DNA of 64,000 nt from NCBI GenBank assembly GCA_025267735.1, contig CM046303.1:31038380-31102379 (forward strand), written 5' to 3'. This document shows positions 10,346-22,848 of this stretch, piece by piece (position 1 is the stretch's first letter; each line of letters begins with the position of its first letter). The position numbers were made by a program, and so were the translations under genes. Source of the stretch: Mactra quadrangularis (taxonomy: Eukaryota > Mollusca > Bivalvia > Venerida > Mactridae). The notes beneath the pieces were generated by a model that worked only from the letters and a program-made list of their open reading frames with translations, searched no databases and was not told where the DNA came from.

Positions 10346-13300
10346 TTATATTTGTACATTTAGTTTATGTCTCATGTGCCACAACAGTTGATTAATCCTA
10401 GGTTGACGACTAGGTGGAGACAGTTTATCCATTTTTACACCATTTTGACGAAGTTTAGATAGCGTCACCTCTGTCACCTGATGACATTCTCTTATCTGCA
10501 ACATCTTTAATTTCTTACCATACTCTGCTAGAAATCTGAAACGTAGACAAAATATTTATTTTATTAGTAGGGTTTATCCCCATAGCAACACATTATTTAG
10601 GGTATATCATGGGTGTCAGACAAACTACTCAACATTCCTGGAAAGGCTAAATCTCTGGATTTACTAATCATTTAGTGTTTAACCAGTTACTTGGTACATA
10701 CATCTCACAGTGACTGACAACTGCCCTAAATGATTTAGAATCAGTAGTAGGAAAGAGAATGGTTGTAACAATTATGTCCTGACCAAACTCCATGAAAGTA
10801 TGCCCCTTCTAGGAATCGCACTCACGATACCGGAATCTGTAGACTTGCTAGCTACTGACATAGTTAGCCTGGCAGCATCTAAAAGATCTGACCACCAGGT
10901 GATGATACATGCCATATATAGTAGTTCTAGGCATTATACATTACACAAAGACTTTAAAAAAATGTAGACAATATATGATGACAAACCTAGTCTGTCCAGA
11001 ATAAAGCACACAGAGTTGAAAACCAAAAATATAAAGCATATTCATCGATATTGAAATAAGATTGATTTTATTTCACTGAGTTAACTCCGAGAACATTTTT
11101 CAACAGTAGCGTAGCCACCAGAAAAAATCTTTTCTGAGCTCACATGATGAAATAAATAGATATCGTTCCAAACTTGACAAATATACTGTTTCATTAATTT
11201 TTTTCTGTATTTTAGATATTTTACAGAAGTGCAATGTGGCATCACTAAAATGATATCATTTTGACAATATTTTTTCACTACAATGAAAATACAGTATAAG
11301 GACGTATTATTTTTTTCACCATTTATTTTCATTAAATATCACATCTCACTGTAAAGCAAGAAAGAATGAAATTTTAAATCAAGTTAACAAGACGTTCTTA
11401 CCTTATACTGTCATCAGTAATTCTCCAACATCCTTGTATATTTAAATGATAAAGATGACAACAATTTTTAGCTAGCACCATCATAGAATTATCAGTCAAA
11501 CCATAGATCTTAGCAAGTTGTATCACACGAAGTCTGAAATTTATATGATAATTATGTACCATACATTACACAGAATACTCAGAACTTGAATATAAGGTGA
11601 ATATCACTTACACACTAGGCTTCCAAAGATTTGACTGTAAATTCGACATGTAGCCCTTCCAGGAAATGTGAGTAGCATGACTGATCACAGTTATAAGACC
11701 TATATACATGTACATTTTGTTGTGATTTTCTTTAGCATTAAACATACTACCCCCAAGAAACCAATTAACATTTAGTAATGCTACAGTCCCATAATCATAA
11801 AAATATCTGTGAGGGCTCCGTACTGGTGCCGTGTGATCAAGGACCTGTACAAACTCTAGCATGCCTGTACAGACTGTTATGTTTTTCCCAGGGTCCATGA
11901 GATGAGCCCAGGATACATGTATCCATTTCAAAGTCAAATCCTGAACAAAATCATGGCCAAGCATGGATTAAACTCGTATATCTTCCAGCTACGGCTCCAT
12001 ACAGGTGTGTTGTTTTGTGCCATGTGTGTACTGTCACCTTAATAGGCAAGGCTTCCCATGGCTTACGGCTGTCTGCATGTACGTGTCCGCAACAAGCCAC
12101 GATTTTATGAGATTGAGGCATAACATAGTCGTACATATCATTTTCATCATGTAAAAGCTCCTGCTTATATAAATCATTTCAATAAATTACAGTTTTAAAT
12201 TATCAGGGGTAAAAATCTTAAGATTGGCAGCCTTGCACTTGACTCTTCCTGTTACTAATCGTAATGGCAATTAACACATGTAATAAATATGCCAATTTGT
12301 CCACCCAAATTCTAGCTCTGTTAGTTAAATCTATTCGCACTAATGTAGCTACATGTATTAATGGTGGAATTTCAAGTGCAATCTTAAAATCAACTTGTTC
12401 AATATCAAAATGCACTTGTCCAAAAGTTATATACTCAAAAAGAAATATTGAAAACTATATTATAAAATACCTACTAAAAGTAATATTATAAAATACCTAC
12501 TAAAAGTAATAATAACTATTAATCATAACAAAAACGTTCACTATTGCTAATGATGGAAACGTTAAGAAATTTTCATTATCAAGTATTGCTATGTTACAGC
12601 TAAAAACTATAACTAGTCTATGGAAAAGTGGGATAAAAATATCTAATTGTCTGCAGACATGAATGTAGAAGTTGGAAGAGAAATTCCACACCCCAGCTAT
12701 TCAAAGAGGTTTCACACTGACACTGTATAATGACTACATGACACATAGAAGTAAACAACAACTTACTTTGGACAACCAGTCACCAGCACTGTCAATGATT
12801 CATCATTTACATTCCAACATCCAGAGAAATCAACAGTATCTAAATTCTTACAGTATAAACCTAACACTGTCACACCTTCTGGACTTAACCATACACAGTC
12901 ACGTAATACTAACTTTTGTATGCCCGTACAGAATGACGCCGTAGTCTGTAGTACAGCATTGGTAACACTTGTACAGTTAGTCAAGTCTAACAGCTGTAGT
13001 TTAGGATTGCACTTTAATACAGGTATTAACAAGTCATCCGTTAACCAATCTTTGGAATTGCGTACATTTAATCGAATAAGGCTTTCATTGTCACATGTAA
13101 GTATCTGGAATGCTTTTGGTGTCACTTTTCCTGCAATTCTGGCAATATTGATTTCTTTGGTCTGACTAAAATAGTCTTTAATCATGAGTAGTGATATTGT
13201 ACTGACTCTTCTAAGCTGGAACAATGTCTGTACTGGCAGGAGAGGAAGTATATATTGAAATATTACATCATCCCATGGTACATCAAATAAAGACACTGAT

Positions 13301-15029
13301 GATTCCACATCATTGCTAGAAAAAAAATACATACATATATAAGCCCAGGTGTATAATAATTATTTAAAAAACATTTTTATTATATATTAGTTAAATGTCG
13401 TGTCAACTAGGGCTGTCATGATATACTGGCATATTGCAATACTGTCATGATATACTGGCATATTGCAATATGCATCTGCAGCAATTTGTACCCCGGAACG
13501 AATTTGACGTACCGGTATTTGGTGGGTTTTTTCTTCATTGAAAAATCCTTCCCTTCGCCAAATGAAAGAAGCGAAATGTCAAGTTCATTTGATTAAAGCT
13601 CAAGCTAAAAAAATTTAACCGATCTGGGCACTTTGGAATGCTCCAAAAAATACTCTAAAAATGCCCAGTTTTTCTCCAGTCTGCTATAGGCACTTTTCCT
13701 ACAAAATCCTAAAACATACTTCAATACTGAACACTTAAATAAAAATTTTAAAACAAAAGTATTCTGCAGACATGTCTTTGGTTTGCAAAGCAATATATTG
13801 TGGTACATATCGCAAAACGGTTCTAGCAAATTGCAATAAACCCTGATATGCTTCTGGCATATCGTGACAGCCCTAGTGTCAACACAAATTATGGTCATTT
13901 TATACCTGCTAGTTCACCTAACCTAGCTTTTCAGGATCTTTTTCAAAACCCAAATCTCATGTATCCTTTAATAATGCCAACAATATCTATATATACCTAA
14001 TTAATGGAAGAAAATGGACATCATTGAGTTATTTAATGGGAGGGTTTAACCAGCCCGGGTGTGGTTTGAACCAACAACTCTTTCAGAACACTAGATTCAA
14101 AATCCTGCCAAATAGCCTAAAACACCACAGACCTGGATCATTATGCAGTTCTATGGAATTTATTAATAAATTATTTGATACATAAAATCTGCCGGCAGAA
14201 AACTCAGTAAATGTACAAGCACAACCACTGGCAGTAAGCATAGTCCTGTATCAACCAGAAAATAAGACAAGAAATCAACATTTGAGAGAACCAAAATGCA
14301 TGTACAGATACAATAGATAATTAGACTATAAATTTTATTAATTCTAGATTACAAAAAATTGTCAAACAAAAATATCAATTTTATCTTGACTCATGTCAAA
14401 CTAAAAGCAAGACATTAGACTTTTATTTTGATCTTTGAGAAAGTATATTTTGTAACTGCTACATGAAAATGTGTTAAGAAATTCAGCCATGTACTTCTTT
14501 TGAAGCATTTGAAAAAAGAAAGCAGTTTCTTTCAGTAGTTTGATTTTCATATTGATTGCATTCAACTGTCAGAATCGCATACATTCACACCACTAATTTA
14601 AATATTCACTACAGAACCTCAGAACTCATATAATCAATTTTAAATCAGCAGGGTTAATGTATGCACTATGGACAGTTAAATACATACATTTGCTAGAGAA
14701 AGAAAATGATTAAAACAGTTTTTAGGCCTCTATGTATTTTGCTATACCTATTTTACATATACTTAATATGTTGTACATTCATGTATGTAGACAGGAGGCC
14801 ATATGTACTAACTGCATATACATGAATAAACTGTAAAAGGCAAGTGGCCAGCACAGTCCCAATCCACCATAGTTATAAAATACAGTGTCTTTGGTGGATC
14901 TATACCATGCCAGCAACCTTTGATTTATAAGATAAAATATTATATACACAACCTTTGACCCATTTCATCATCACAGAAATCACCATGACAACCGTCATCA
15001 TTTTCTTGTATGTGGTCCTTTGTATCCAT
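10346..15029 (-). CDS. FBXL15: F-box/LRR-repeat protein 15 (FBXL15), four coding exons
   Basis: Coding exons on the minus strand are 15029-14953, 13315-12767, 11533-11402 and 10535-10346. They total 948 nt, giving 315 residues plus TAA (human form about 300). All three introns are phase 2 (AG|C, AA|A, AG|A), and every junction keeps the frame. Exon 2 holds the F-box (about residues 36-75, LFDVPWDDVIFQYILPLLP), which would dock Skp1 in an SCF ubiquitin ligase. Leucine-rich repeats follow to about residue 290, for example LLDLTNCTSVTNAVL, LYHLNIQGCWRITDD and LQIRECHQVTEVTLSKLR. The C-terminus (NVQI) parallels the NLQV end I recall in human FBXL15. In vertebrates SCF-FBXL15 targets Smurf1 in BMP signalling. 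Donors are GTTGTG, GTAAGT and GTAAGA; acceptors end TTTTCTAG, TTTCAG and GTTTCAG. The stop codon lies inside a transposon target duplication, and an LTR element lies 409 bp upstream of the start. Confidence 0.9.
10562..10880 (-). mobile_element. tRNA-derived SINE, family B (FBXL15 intron 3)
   Basis: The family is marked by a 3' block like 'TAGCAACACATTRTWTAGG', a middle 'GGAAAGGCTAAATCTCTGG' and 'CAGTGACTGACAACT', and a tRNA-like B box read on the minus strand from 'GGAATCGCACTCACGA'. The same order recurs at 37905, 40790 and 46905. Confidence 0.65.
11771..12110. repeat. Interspersed repeat family D, copy 2 (FBXL15 intron 2)
   Basis: It is colinear with 3968-4757 with the MITE removed: GTCCCATAATCATAAAAA, TGAGGGCTCCGTAC, CCTGTACAGACTGTTATG, GGTGTGTTGTTTTGTGCC, GTCCGCAACAAGCCA. 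The short minus-strand frames inside are not conserved between copies. Confidence 0.7.
13408..13875. mobile_element. hAT-type MITE in FBXL15 intron 1
   Basis: The ends TAGGGCTGTCATGATAT and ATATCGTGACAGCCCTA form terminal inverted repeats. The 8-bp duplication GTGTCAAC lies at 13400-13407 and 13876-13883. The first ~30 bp are duplicated in tandem at the left end (TGTCATGATATACTGGCATA occurs twice). No transposase is present. Confidence 0.9.
13900..14130 (-). mobile_element. Degraded SINE family A fragment
   Basis: 'CACCTAACCTAGCTTTTCAGG', 'TTAATGGAAGAAAATGGACAT' and 'CAGCCCGGGTGTGGTTTGAA' match diverged parts of the intact family A copy at 37488-37783. Confidence 0.5.
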
Positions 15030-15437
15030 TTTATATCATATAATGCAGGTTATAAAATCAATTTTTCAAGTACACCGTCATACAACAACTAGTCACAGAC
15101 ATTACCTCCTATGTGTCATACTTTCCTCAATCCTTAAAATAGAAATAATTTTCCATGAAATTGCAGTCTTCTACATATTATTTTAGAAAAAAGATAACTA
15201 TTTTCTGTGAAGGTCATCTGTAATTTGATCCAATTCCTAGTCATTTACTTCAAGTGAGCATAAACAGCAAAATCCAATACAGAAACTGCTATTTGGCTAT
15301 AACAGCAGTCACAACAATTACCTATGGATATCAAATTTCTAAAATTGCCAAGAATTTATCACATACTTACATGTACCAAACAAAGGAAGAACATGTACTA
15401 AGATAATACTAGGATTGCATTAAAACCAGTGACATAC

Positions 15438-15668
15438 TGTAGTGATACCGGGATTTGGGGCGAAATCCGGATCATAGACCCAACCGTTCGGTCGACTGCG
15501 CATGCGCACGAAGAAGAGTTCTCTTCCCGTTTCGTCTTGGAGCAACGGAGACGCGTCCTGAAAAGTCGAGTGGAATCCGAGCCAGGGATTCGGTTGTCAT
15601 TACTATCGGAGCACAGAGCCGACGATTATCGTGAGTACGCAGCTTTTGATACCCCTTTAAACACAATA
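15438..15668 (+). repeat. Left LTR of the LARD-like element
   Basis: It starts TGTAGTGATACCGGG and ends AACACAATA, with the palindromic core TGCGCATGCGCA. It is nearly identical to 20292-20522. Confidence 0.92.
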
Positions 15669-18600
15669 TTGGTGGCAGCGATAATGGGATATGGATATTT
15701 TCGGACGAATATGCGAACCGGCGTCTGCCGGCCGTAAATCGCCATCTTCCTTTTGAGTGATTTTCATGCAAGATGAGGCATTGTTTGAGAATTGGTTGTG
15801 TTCAGGGGAGGTTGCCTGATCGCGTTCAGAGAAATATTAATCCCGGGATCTCTGTTCGACGGATGTGGGTTCAGTGGTTGGTTGGTCTCATGCGTCACGA
15901 TGATTGTTGTGGTGTCTGGTGCATTTCCGGTTGACGGCGGTCGACGCGCATCCTTGCAGTGTCTAATATGGCACTGTAGAGGGAGTAGAGTTAGCTAAAG
16001 CTTCTCTGCTGCGTGACCGGCCGTGTGTAGAGGTGCCAGTGTAATGGGGTGCAGTGTGTGCAGGGCTCACGGGCTCTGGATCAGCAAAGTGGTATTCGCT
16101 CTCTGGTTTAGCGGGACAGCTGTGGGTCTAAGTCTTGACTCAGGAGGTGCCAGCTTATGGCATCCAGCAGAGAGGTAGGTAGTTTTTGCTGTGTTTTGTC
16201 AGGAAGTGACATGGTGGCTAACTAGGTTTGTGGTTAGGCCACGGTGGAAGAACACCTGTGATCTGGCATAGGTGGGACAGGACTGTTGCTGAAGGGAATG
16301 GAGCGTTTCTAGCAACCGTGGTTTGATGACCTTGACTTGAAGTGGCAATTGAGTTTCTACGAACCCCAGGGGCAGGGGAAAAGATGATTGAAAGACATCA
16401 TCGGGGGTTACTAATGCTGCAGCATTGGGCAGGTTGTGTGCATGAAATGGCAGGTACCTTGTCATTGGTTGGACAGGGGGGGGATGCCTGTGGAGGTTTC
16501 ATGTGGATGCACACCTGGATTTACTGCCATGTGAATGATGCCGGAATTACATTGGCGGGGAAGGGATTTCTGGGGGTCCTGTGAGATGGTTGTTGACAAC
16601 CTAGTGCCATTGGTGATATGCGGACCATAGCTATCAACCAGGGGTTGGTGCGGTAAAGTTGTCTTCGGTGTAACTGGTAGTAATTCAGGTGTCGCGGATG
16701 GTCAAGGTGGTCATGGTCACTTTGTGCTGAGAAAGTGGAAATGGAACCCGTAGGGTTGGTGGTAGTACCTATGAGAACTTTTATTTGAGTGTTTAGTGGC
16801 AAATGAAGCATTCTGTTCTACAGATTTCACTAGATTTTTAAGTTATTTGTTGAAAATTTTAGAAATTTGAATATTTGAGTTAATTTTAGGACATTTTGGC
16901 CGGTTTCATTGTATTAATATATTAAAGCTAGCTTTGAATTTTGACATCCAGTCTAGTGTGAGTCATCATCTGTAGGACCATGGTATGGTGTGTGTTGTTT
17001 GCCATTGAAACATCAAAAGTCGCTTCAGGATGTGTTACAAACCTTGGGAACTCATAGGCCCAGGAGACACATTACTGAAGTTGGTGTGTGCTGTCCAGCT
17101 TGATTGCTTGCGATAGGCACATTACCAGGCGGGAGAATTGAGAAGAGCACTGGTCTGAGTGACGGGGTAGTTTTATGGTCTCTGTTGTTTATTGGAGTCC
17201 TATTCACTGCTTCGTCAAAGGACCAGCGTCAGTGATGGTGTTCTGCAAATCATTTTGGTTTGGTCGCAGGATGGTTAGATTCCGGAGTCTGCCTTCTTGC
17301 AAATGCTTGTTGGATCCAATAGTTGTATTTGCAAAATGATGTGCGGTTCACTCATTGCTGGCCGGGTCATGTTTATTCATGATCCATGGAATTTTAGTGA
17401 TTTTTCTAGATCCTGTTTTATCATTTAAAGCAGGGGGGGTTGGGAAAGATCATGTATAGGTAACTGTTGATCATCTAAGAATGTGGGATAGATATGGACG
17501 GGTGAGGGTTTAAGTTTTGGTAAGGGTTGGGCTGGGACAGGCTAATAACCAAAAGTCAGATTGACCAGGCAATGGTCATCTGAGGGAGTACCAGACTGGT
17601 TCACCCAGTGTTGAAGTCCCATGGCCTTATTAGATTTTCTAAATCTTAAGGACATGAGATGGTTAAGTGATTTGTGGCTCAGGTCACAATGAATGTTGTA
17701 CATCTCTTTTTGATCAACAGGGCTGTATTCACAGCACAGGGGCCTGTAGATGGGGTTTGGTTCAGCCAAAGGTTATATTAAGTTTAATATATAGGGGTTG
17801 GTTCAGCCAAAGGGGTATCTTAAGTATAAGTTATCTACAGGGGCAGTAGGCAAGTAGAATTTTGGGCCGGTATTACTGGAAATTACTGTCTGCTAATGGC
17901 ATGGCTAAATTCAAGGTAAAGGGGATTATGTCATTAGGAGCTACATGTTAATGGGTATGTCTTGGATTGTTATAAAAAGACTAGCATTGGTTATTTAAAT
18001 GTAGGTGTGGGGTATCCTCATTGAACAGTTTTAAAATGTGTTCATGCCAATAGAATAATTGGGGGGAGAGGATTGGTAGGTACTTGGTAACTAAAGGACC
18101 TATGGGTATTGTCGGTCGCAGTGATAGTAAAGTCTGCGAGGTGACATTGATTGAAACTATTGACCTAAGTATTGGGAATAGTTGTCGGGGGAGGTTATCG
18201 CAAGGTATAATTTTGGTTTAATTTGGTTGCGATGTTGGAAGGGGAGCTATGGGTTTAGCATAGCTAAGGTAATTACAAGTCACTAGGTGAACATTTTAGT
18301 GAACGGTAATGGTTCTTCCATGAAGTTCTGGATTATAGTGGTTGCTATTGTCATGTTTCAAAATCATGGCTATCCTGTCTGATATCAGTTGTTTATGATC
18401 AGACGGTAGAGCATCTGATTGTCAGATGCTGTGGTTCCCATGGAGGGAATGTTTAGATGTTGATTTTGATAGGTCAGTTAACGGGGAAGCTAGTTCAGCT
18501 GTGGTAAGCGTGCTTAACTGTGAGTGGTTTTATGTCAGAGGTTTTCTGGGTCTAGGTCCTGGTCCTGTATTTGGGAAGTGCATAGTTGTTGATTCCCAGT

Positions 18601-19009
18601 GTCTATAGGTTTCAGGGGCCTAGTGTAAGCTTAAGCTCTTTTAAGCTGGTCAATGTGGTGTCATTGTAGGTCATTGATAGCTGTGAGGGGGACTATAGGA
18701 GAATAGATATTGGTCTATTAGTAGTTTATAGGGACTTCTGTGAAAGCTTGACAGAAATAGCTAAGTCAAGATTTTAGTTTTCTGACAGATTGGGTCTGAT
18801 CACTTGAGTAAAGCAAGTGACTGCCACTGTGGAGAAAATTAGTCAAATCATGTAGATTGATTTGTGGTGTTGAAGACAGTAGGGTATACTTCTAGTGTTG
18901 GAAAGTATTGTCATTGTTGTCTGTCTGCTGAGTGGTGCTAATCTCAGAGACTTCACAAGTGTGATTTGGCTTGTGATGGTTATTAGGGAAAGAATTAACA
19001 AGTCTGGTC

Positions 19010-19665
19010 TTCGTTGCCTGACTAGGTCAGGGCTGTTCTTGAATGCCTGACAATGTCAGGGTTGTTTTAGGGTTTCTGAGGAGGTCAGGTTGTTGACAAG
19101 GTCAGGGTGTTATTGACAAGGTCAGGGTGGTTCTTGTGTTATTGACAAGGTCGAGGTGGTTCTAGGGTGCCTGACAAGGTCAGAGAGGCTCTTGTGTGGT
19201 TGACAAGGGTCAGGTTGGTTCTAGTGTGCCGGATAGGGCAGGTTGGTTTAAGTGTGCCAGTAAGGGCAGGTTGCTTCAAGTGTGCCGGATAGGGCAGGTT
19301 GGTTTTAGTGTGCCAGTAAGGGCAGGTTGCTTCAAGTGTGCTGGATAGGACAGGTTGTTCTAGTGTGCCTGGTAGGGCAGGTTGATCTAGTGTGCCTGGT
19401 AGGGCAGGGTTGTTCTAGTGTGTTGACTAGGTCAGGTTGTTATAGCTAGTGTGCCTGGTAGGTCAGGTTGATCTAGTGTGCCTGGTAGGGCAGGGTTGTT
19501 CTAGTGTGCCTGGTAGGGCAAGGTTGTTCCAGTGTGGCTGACAGGGTCAGGGTTGTTCCGGTGTGTCTGACAAGGTCAGGGTGGCATTTGTGAGCCTGAC
19601 TAGGTCAGAGTTGTTCTAGTGTGCCTTGCTAGGTCAGGGTTGTTATAGTGCACATGGCTAGTGAA
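19010..19665 (+). repeat. Tandem repeat inside the LARD-like element
   Basis: Diverged units contain 'GACAAGGTCAGGGTGGTTC' and, from about 19210, a 28-bp unit of the form GTGTGCCGGATAGGGCAGG plus TTGGTTTTA. The internal purine/GT bias is strong. Confidence 0.75.
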
Positions 19666-20291
19666 GGTCATGGTTGATATAGTTTTCTAGACTTGGAAAG
19701 GTCAGTTTTAATCTGATGTTGTGCCTGACTAGGTTGGAGAGGTCAGGATTCTCCTGTTATTGAAGATTTGCCTGTTAGTGGCACTGTGTCTGACTGGTAG
19801 TATGGTCAGAGTCCTCCTTTTATGGAAGGATTTCAATGCATGCTGTGTGGGTTGTTGAACAATTGGTAATAGAGTTGTTCCGTTGACTATGCTGTCTGGG
19901 TTTGAATCCCAGGGGTGACAGCTTGATGTATAGATCTGGTGAATGGCTGGTATGAATTGATCATAACAAACTCCAGAGGTTTTTGTTAGTTAGTACTGGT
20001 TAGAATTAAGTATGTCCAGGAAAACTAGGTGTTGCTTGGTGTATGGCCTGAAAGTTGCAACACTGTTAGGGAGACTGCATTGACCTGGGCTCGTGTTAGA
20101 GTGTCAATGTAGAACTAGTTTAGGCAGAATTGGCTTAAATAGTTGTTGGTTTCAGGTTTAATAAGAGAAAGCATGGCAGAAACGGTCTGGGGATAAGATA
20201 GCACTGGCTGGTTTCAAGTAGTAGTGATGGCTGGGGGGTTAGCCAGTGGCCCACTTGTTTCTCCCAAGGCCTTATTTAAGGTGGGGAGAAG

Positions 20292-20522
20292 TGTAGTGAT
20301 ACCGGGATTTGGGGCGAAATCCGGATCATAGACCCAACCGTTCGGTCGACTGCGCATGCGCACGAAGAAGAGTTCTCTTCCCGTTTCGTCTTGGAGCAAC
20401 GGAGACGCGTCCTGAAAAGTCGAGTGGAATCCGAGCCAGGGATTCGGTTGTCATTACTATCGGAGCACAGAGCCGACGATTATCGTGAGTACGCAGCTTT
20501 TGATACCCCTTAAAACACAATA
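20292..20522 (+). repeat. Right LTR of the LARD-like element
   Basis: It has the same 231-bp length as the left LTR. The only difference I see is CCCCTTAAAACAC here against CCCCTTTAAACAC on the left. Confidence 0.92.
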
Positions 20523-20527
20523 ATACT

Positions 20528-21345
20528 AGTACATTCAGTGTCAGTAGAGATATTGATCAGATTTTCAAGTGAGACAAGAATATTGTCACCTCATTGCTAT
20601 GATACTATCCAGACTTGACACTTATTTTTTATAAAAAAAACAATAGAACCTTTACACAAAGTAAACAATGAATATTGTCATTAATTATTCATTGATTAAG
20701 ACAAATTATTGACAAGACTATATAAATTTTATAGGCATTATTACAAGTAATTGAAATTACAGAAATAAAAATTATATAAAGCAAAAAATAAGCAACAGCT
20801 TGAACAAAATTTTTAACCCTTTACTGAAGGGGACAGAAATGACCCTATGCCATAATTTACAAATTTGATAGAGCTATTTCAAGAAACCAGCCATAGCTGG
20901 TGCCAAGCCCAGTTGAGAATGATGAGGACGACCAACACATCTGCAAACTCTAGAAGATAAGCAGAAGGGGAATGTTTTTCCAATGGAAGGTATTACCAGA
21001 TACTTGAGATATCCTTATGTTCTTAGTAAATTATCTAGCCAGGATCTGCCCATGATGCTTCCTTAGAAACTTATAGACCCTGGTGGAAAAACTAAACTCA
21101 TATCACAACAAGGGCTATTTCAAGATGCTCTAATTTCAGTTAGTACATGTACTAATAGAATGACTGAGATGCAAGAAGTAAAACTATTCCCTTGAGCAAG
21201 TCTTTTAGAAAGTCACCATAAACATGGCAATATGGGAAAAATCTTTTCTCCATGCATTTGGACAACATTCTGGCAGTTATTATCATTATAGGAAGAATAT
21301 ATTTCACTCTATATTACTTCTGGTGAGGTACAAGGTTAAAGCCTT
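20528..21345. other. Non-coding stretch, nothing identified
   Basis: This is AT-rich unique-looking DNA. I see no splice-bounded exon or repeat boundary. Confidence 0.5.
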
Positions 21346-21460
21346 AAAGCCCCCCCCCCAGTTTTCTTGGCAAGAAAAATTGGATGCAGACAAGAGTTCA
21401 TGCACCACACAAGCTACAGTATTTGAACCAGTATATACTTTGACAAGTCATAGATACTGG

Positions 21461-21478
21461 CTGGCTGGCTGGCTGGCA

Positions 21479-21572
<94 letters not shown>
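21461..21572. repeat. (CTGG)n tetranucleotide microsatellite
   Basis: About 28 CTGG units, with one CAGG interruption near 21477. The apparent proteins of repeated LAGW or SQPA are products of the microsatellite in different frames, not genes. Confidence 0.97.
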
Positions 21573-21573
<1 letters not shown>

Positions 21574-22471
21574 GATCTCCCAACCAAGCCAATAAATATA
21601 ATAAAAATTATCAAATATACGTGTAAATAATTTAAACATAGAGAGTTAATTAAGTTATGGATTTGGAATATAATTTGGACAGTATTAAATGCAAATATTT
21701 TTAAGGAAAAAGACATTTTTAGGGAATTTTATTGTAAAAAATCTGCAATTGTCTTGTAAGAACACTGGCGATTTTCAAATGCAAGATCGACTGATATATT
21801 GGACAGAATCAAAAGCAAAAAGCCTTCAACTTGATTTAAATGTTAATAAATGTTCTATTTGCACATTTTCTTGTTTAAAACTTAATAAAATAGGTGATTT
21901 TTAACTCAAACATTGATCTTTTTAAAAATCTCTGCAATTTTCAATAACAATTGGAGACAAATGAATATACAATGTAAGCATCTTTATTTTGTGAAATTAG
22001 CAAATTTTAGTTGAAAATTTAGTGATTTTTCCACTAGATAATCGCAGAGTTTTGTGTAAAAAATCGCTGACTTGAGGTTATAAATGGGAAATTTTTAACA
22101 TGAGATCTTCAAGATTCTCGTAAATTTTCAAAGGTTTGTTCTAGAATGACAAGTTGCATTTTTCAAAAAACATTGACTTAACGACAACCAATTAAATTGC
22201 TGTTTCCTCACAAGTACTTAGCACTTTTTTCTCAAGCTATTTTGTTCACCAGAAATTGGTTAATTTAGAGACGAAAATCGCTGAATTTTTTACAAGACAT
22301 GTAATTGCATTTTTTTTCACAATTCAAAATAATTATGAAATTGTCTTTTTTCTATAAATATATTCTTTTTATTCCATCCACACTACATATATATTCTGTC
22401 CAAATTATATTCCAACTACAACTTAACACATCAAGTAAACAAAGTATGTGACACTTTGAAGACACCAACAT

Positions 22472-22655
22472 CATATGTATGGGCTAACGGAGATGTCAGT
22501 AAATGGCAATGTCAGTAAATTGATATTATATAGTAATTGTTTGGAGAGGTCGGTATAAATATTATCAAAATTTACCAAATTATTCAAATGATTTACTATA
22601 TAAAATCAATTAACCAACATAACCATTTACCGACCTCTCCAGCTAATGCCATATG
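22472..22655. mobile_element. Small foldback MITE
   Basis: CATATG at both edges is followed by arms 'GGGCTAACGGAGATGTCAG' and (reverse complement) 'GCATTAGCTGGAGAGGTCGG'. Further inner pairing comes from TTATATAGTAA and TTACTATATAAA. Confidence 0.6.
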
Positions 22656-22848
22656 TTGATCATCCGATTAGTTTATTATAAATACCCCAAATGGTGCGTG
22701 TAATAACAGCAGGATAAGTCACGATGATAAATATTTGTTTATTTTGAGTAATAATGAATATTAACCAGTTTCCTGTTGTTAATAAGGTGTAACATACATG
22801 TTATTGGACTTCCATAACTCTAGCCTACCCTTGCAAGGATTGTCTACA

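Larger units (their letters stand above)
15438..20522 (+). mobile_element. LARD-like LTR retrotransposon without gag/pol
   Basis: Two 231-bp direct LTRs (15438-15668 and 20292-20522) bound 4.6 kb of G-rich DNA. A primer-binding-type sequence TTGGTGGCAGCG starts at 15669, directly after the left LTR. A purine tract AGGTGGGGAGAAG (20279-20291) abuts the right LTR. ATAC (or ATACT, counting the shared T) is duplicated at 15434 and 20523. The interior has no frame above about 100 residues and no reverse transcriptase, protease or integrase motif, so the element must be mobilised in trans. By eye the LTRs differ at one base near their 3' end, pointing to a recent insertion. It has a 28-bp tandem repeat near 19.2-19.5 kb. 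Confidence 0.9.

Noticed and set aside
11608..12136. Minus-strand ORFs of 118 and 61 residues
   Set aside because: They lie in repeat family D; the corresponding frames in the other two copies are broken.
13316..13332. Start of FBXL15 at the in-frame Met upstream of exon 2
   Set aside because: That Met codon lies within the polypyrimidine tract of the intron (TATGTATTTTTTTTCTAG); the true start is in the exon at 15029, which joins in phase.
15429..15771. ORFs on both strands across the left LTR
   Set aside because: They occur again, truncated, at the right LTR and have no gag-like or other domain.
21224..21716. Open frames of repeated LAGW or SQPA on both strands
   Set aside because: They are translations of the CTGG microsatellite in different frames, with no start context or conserved flank.
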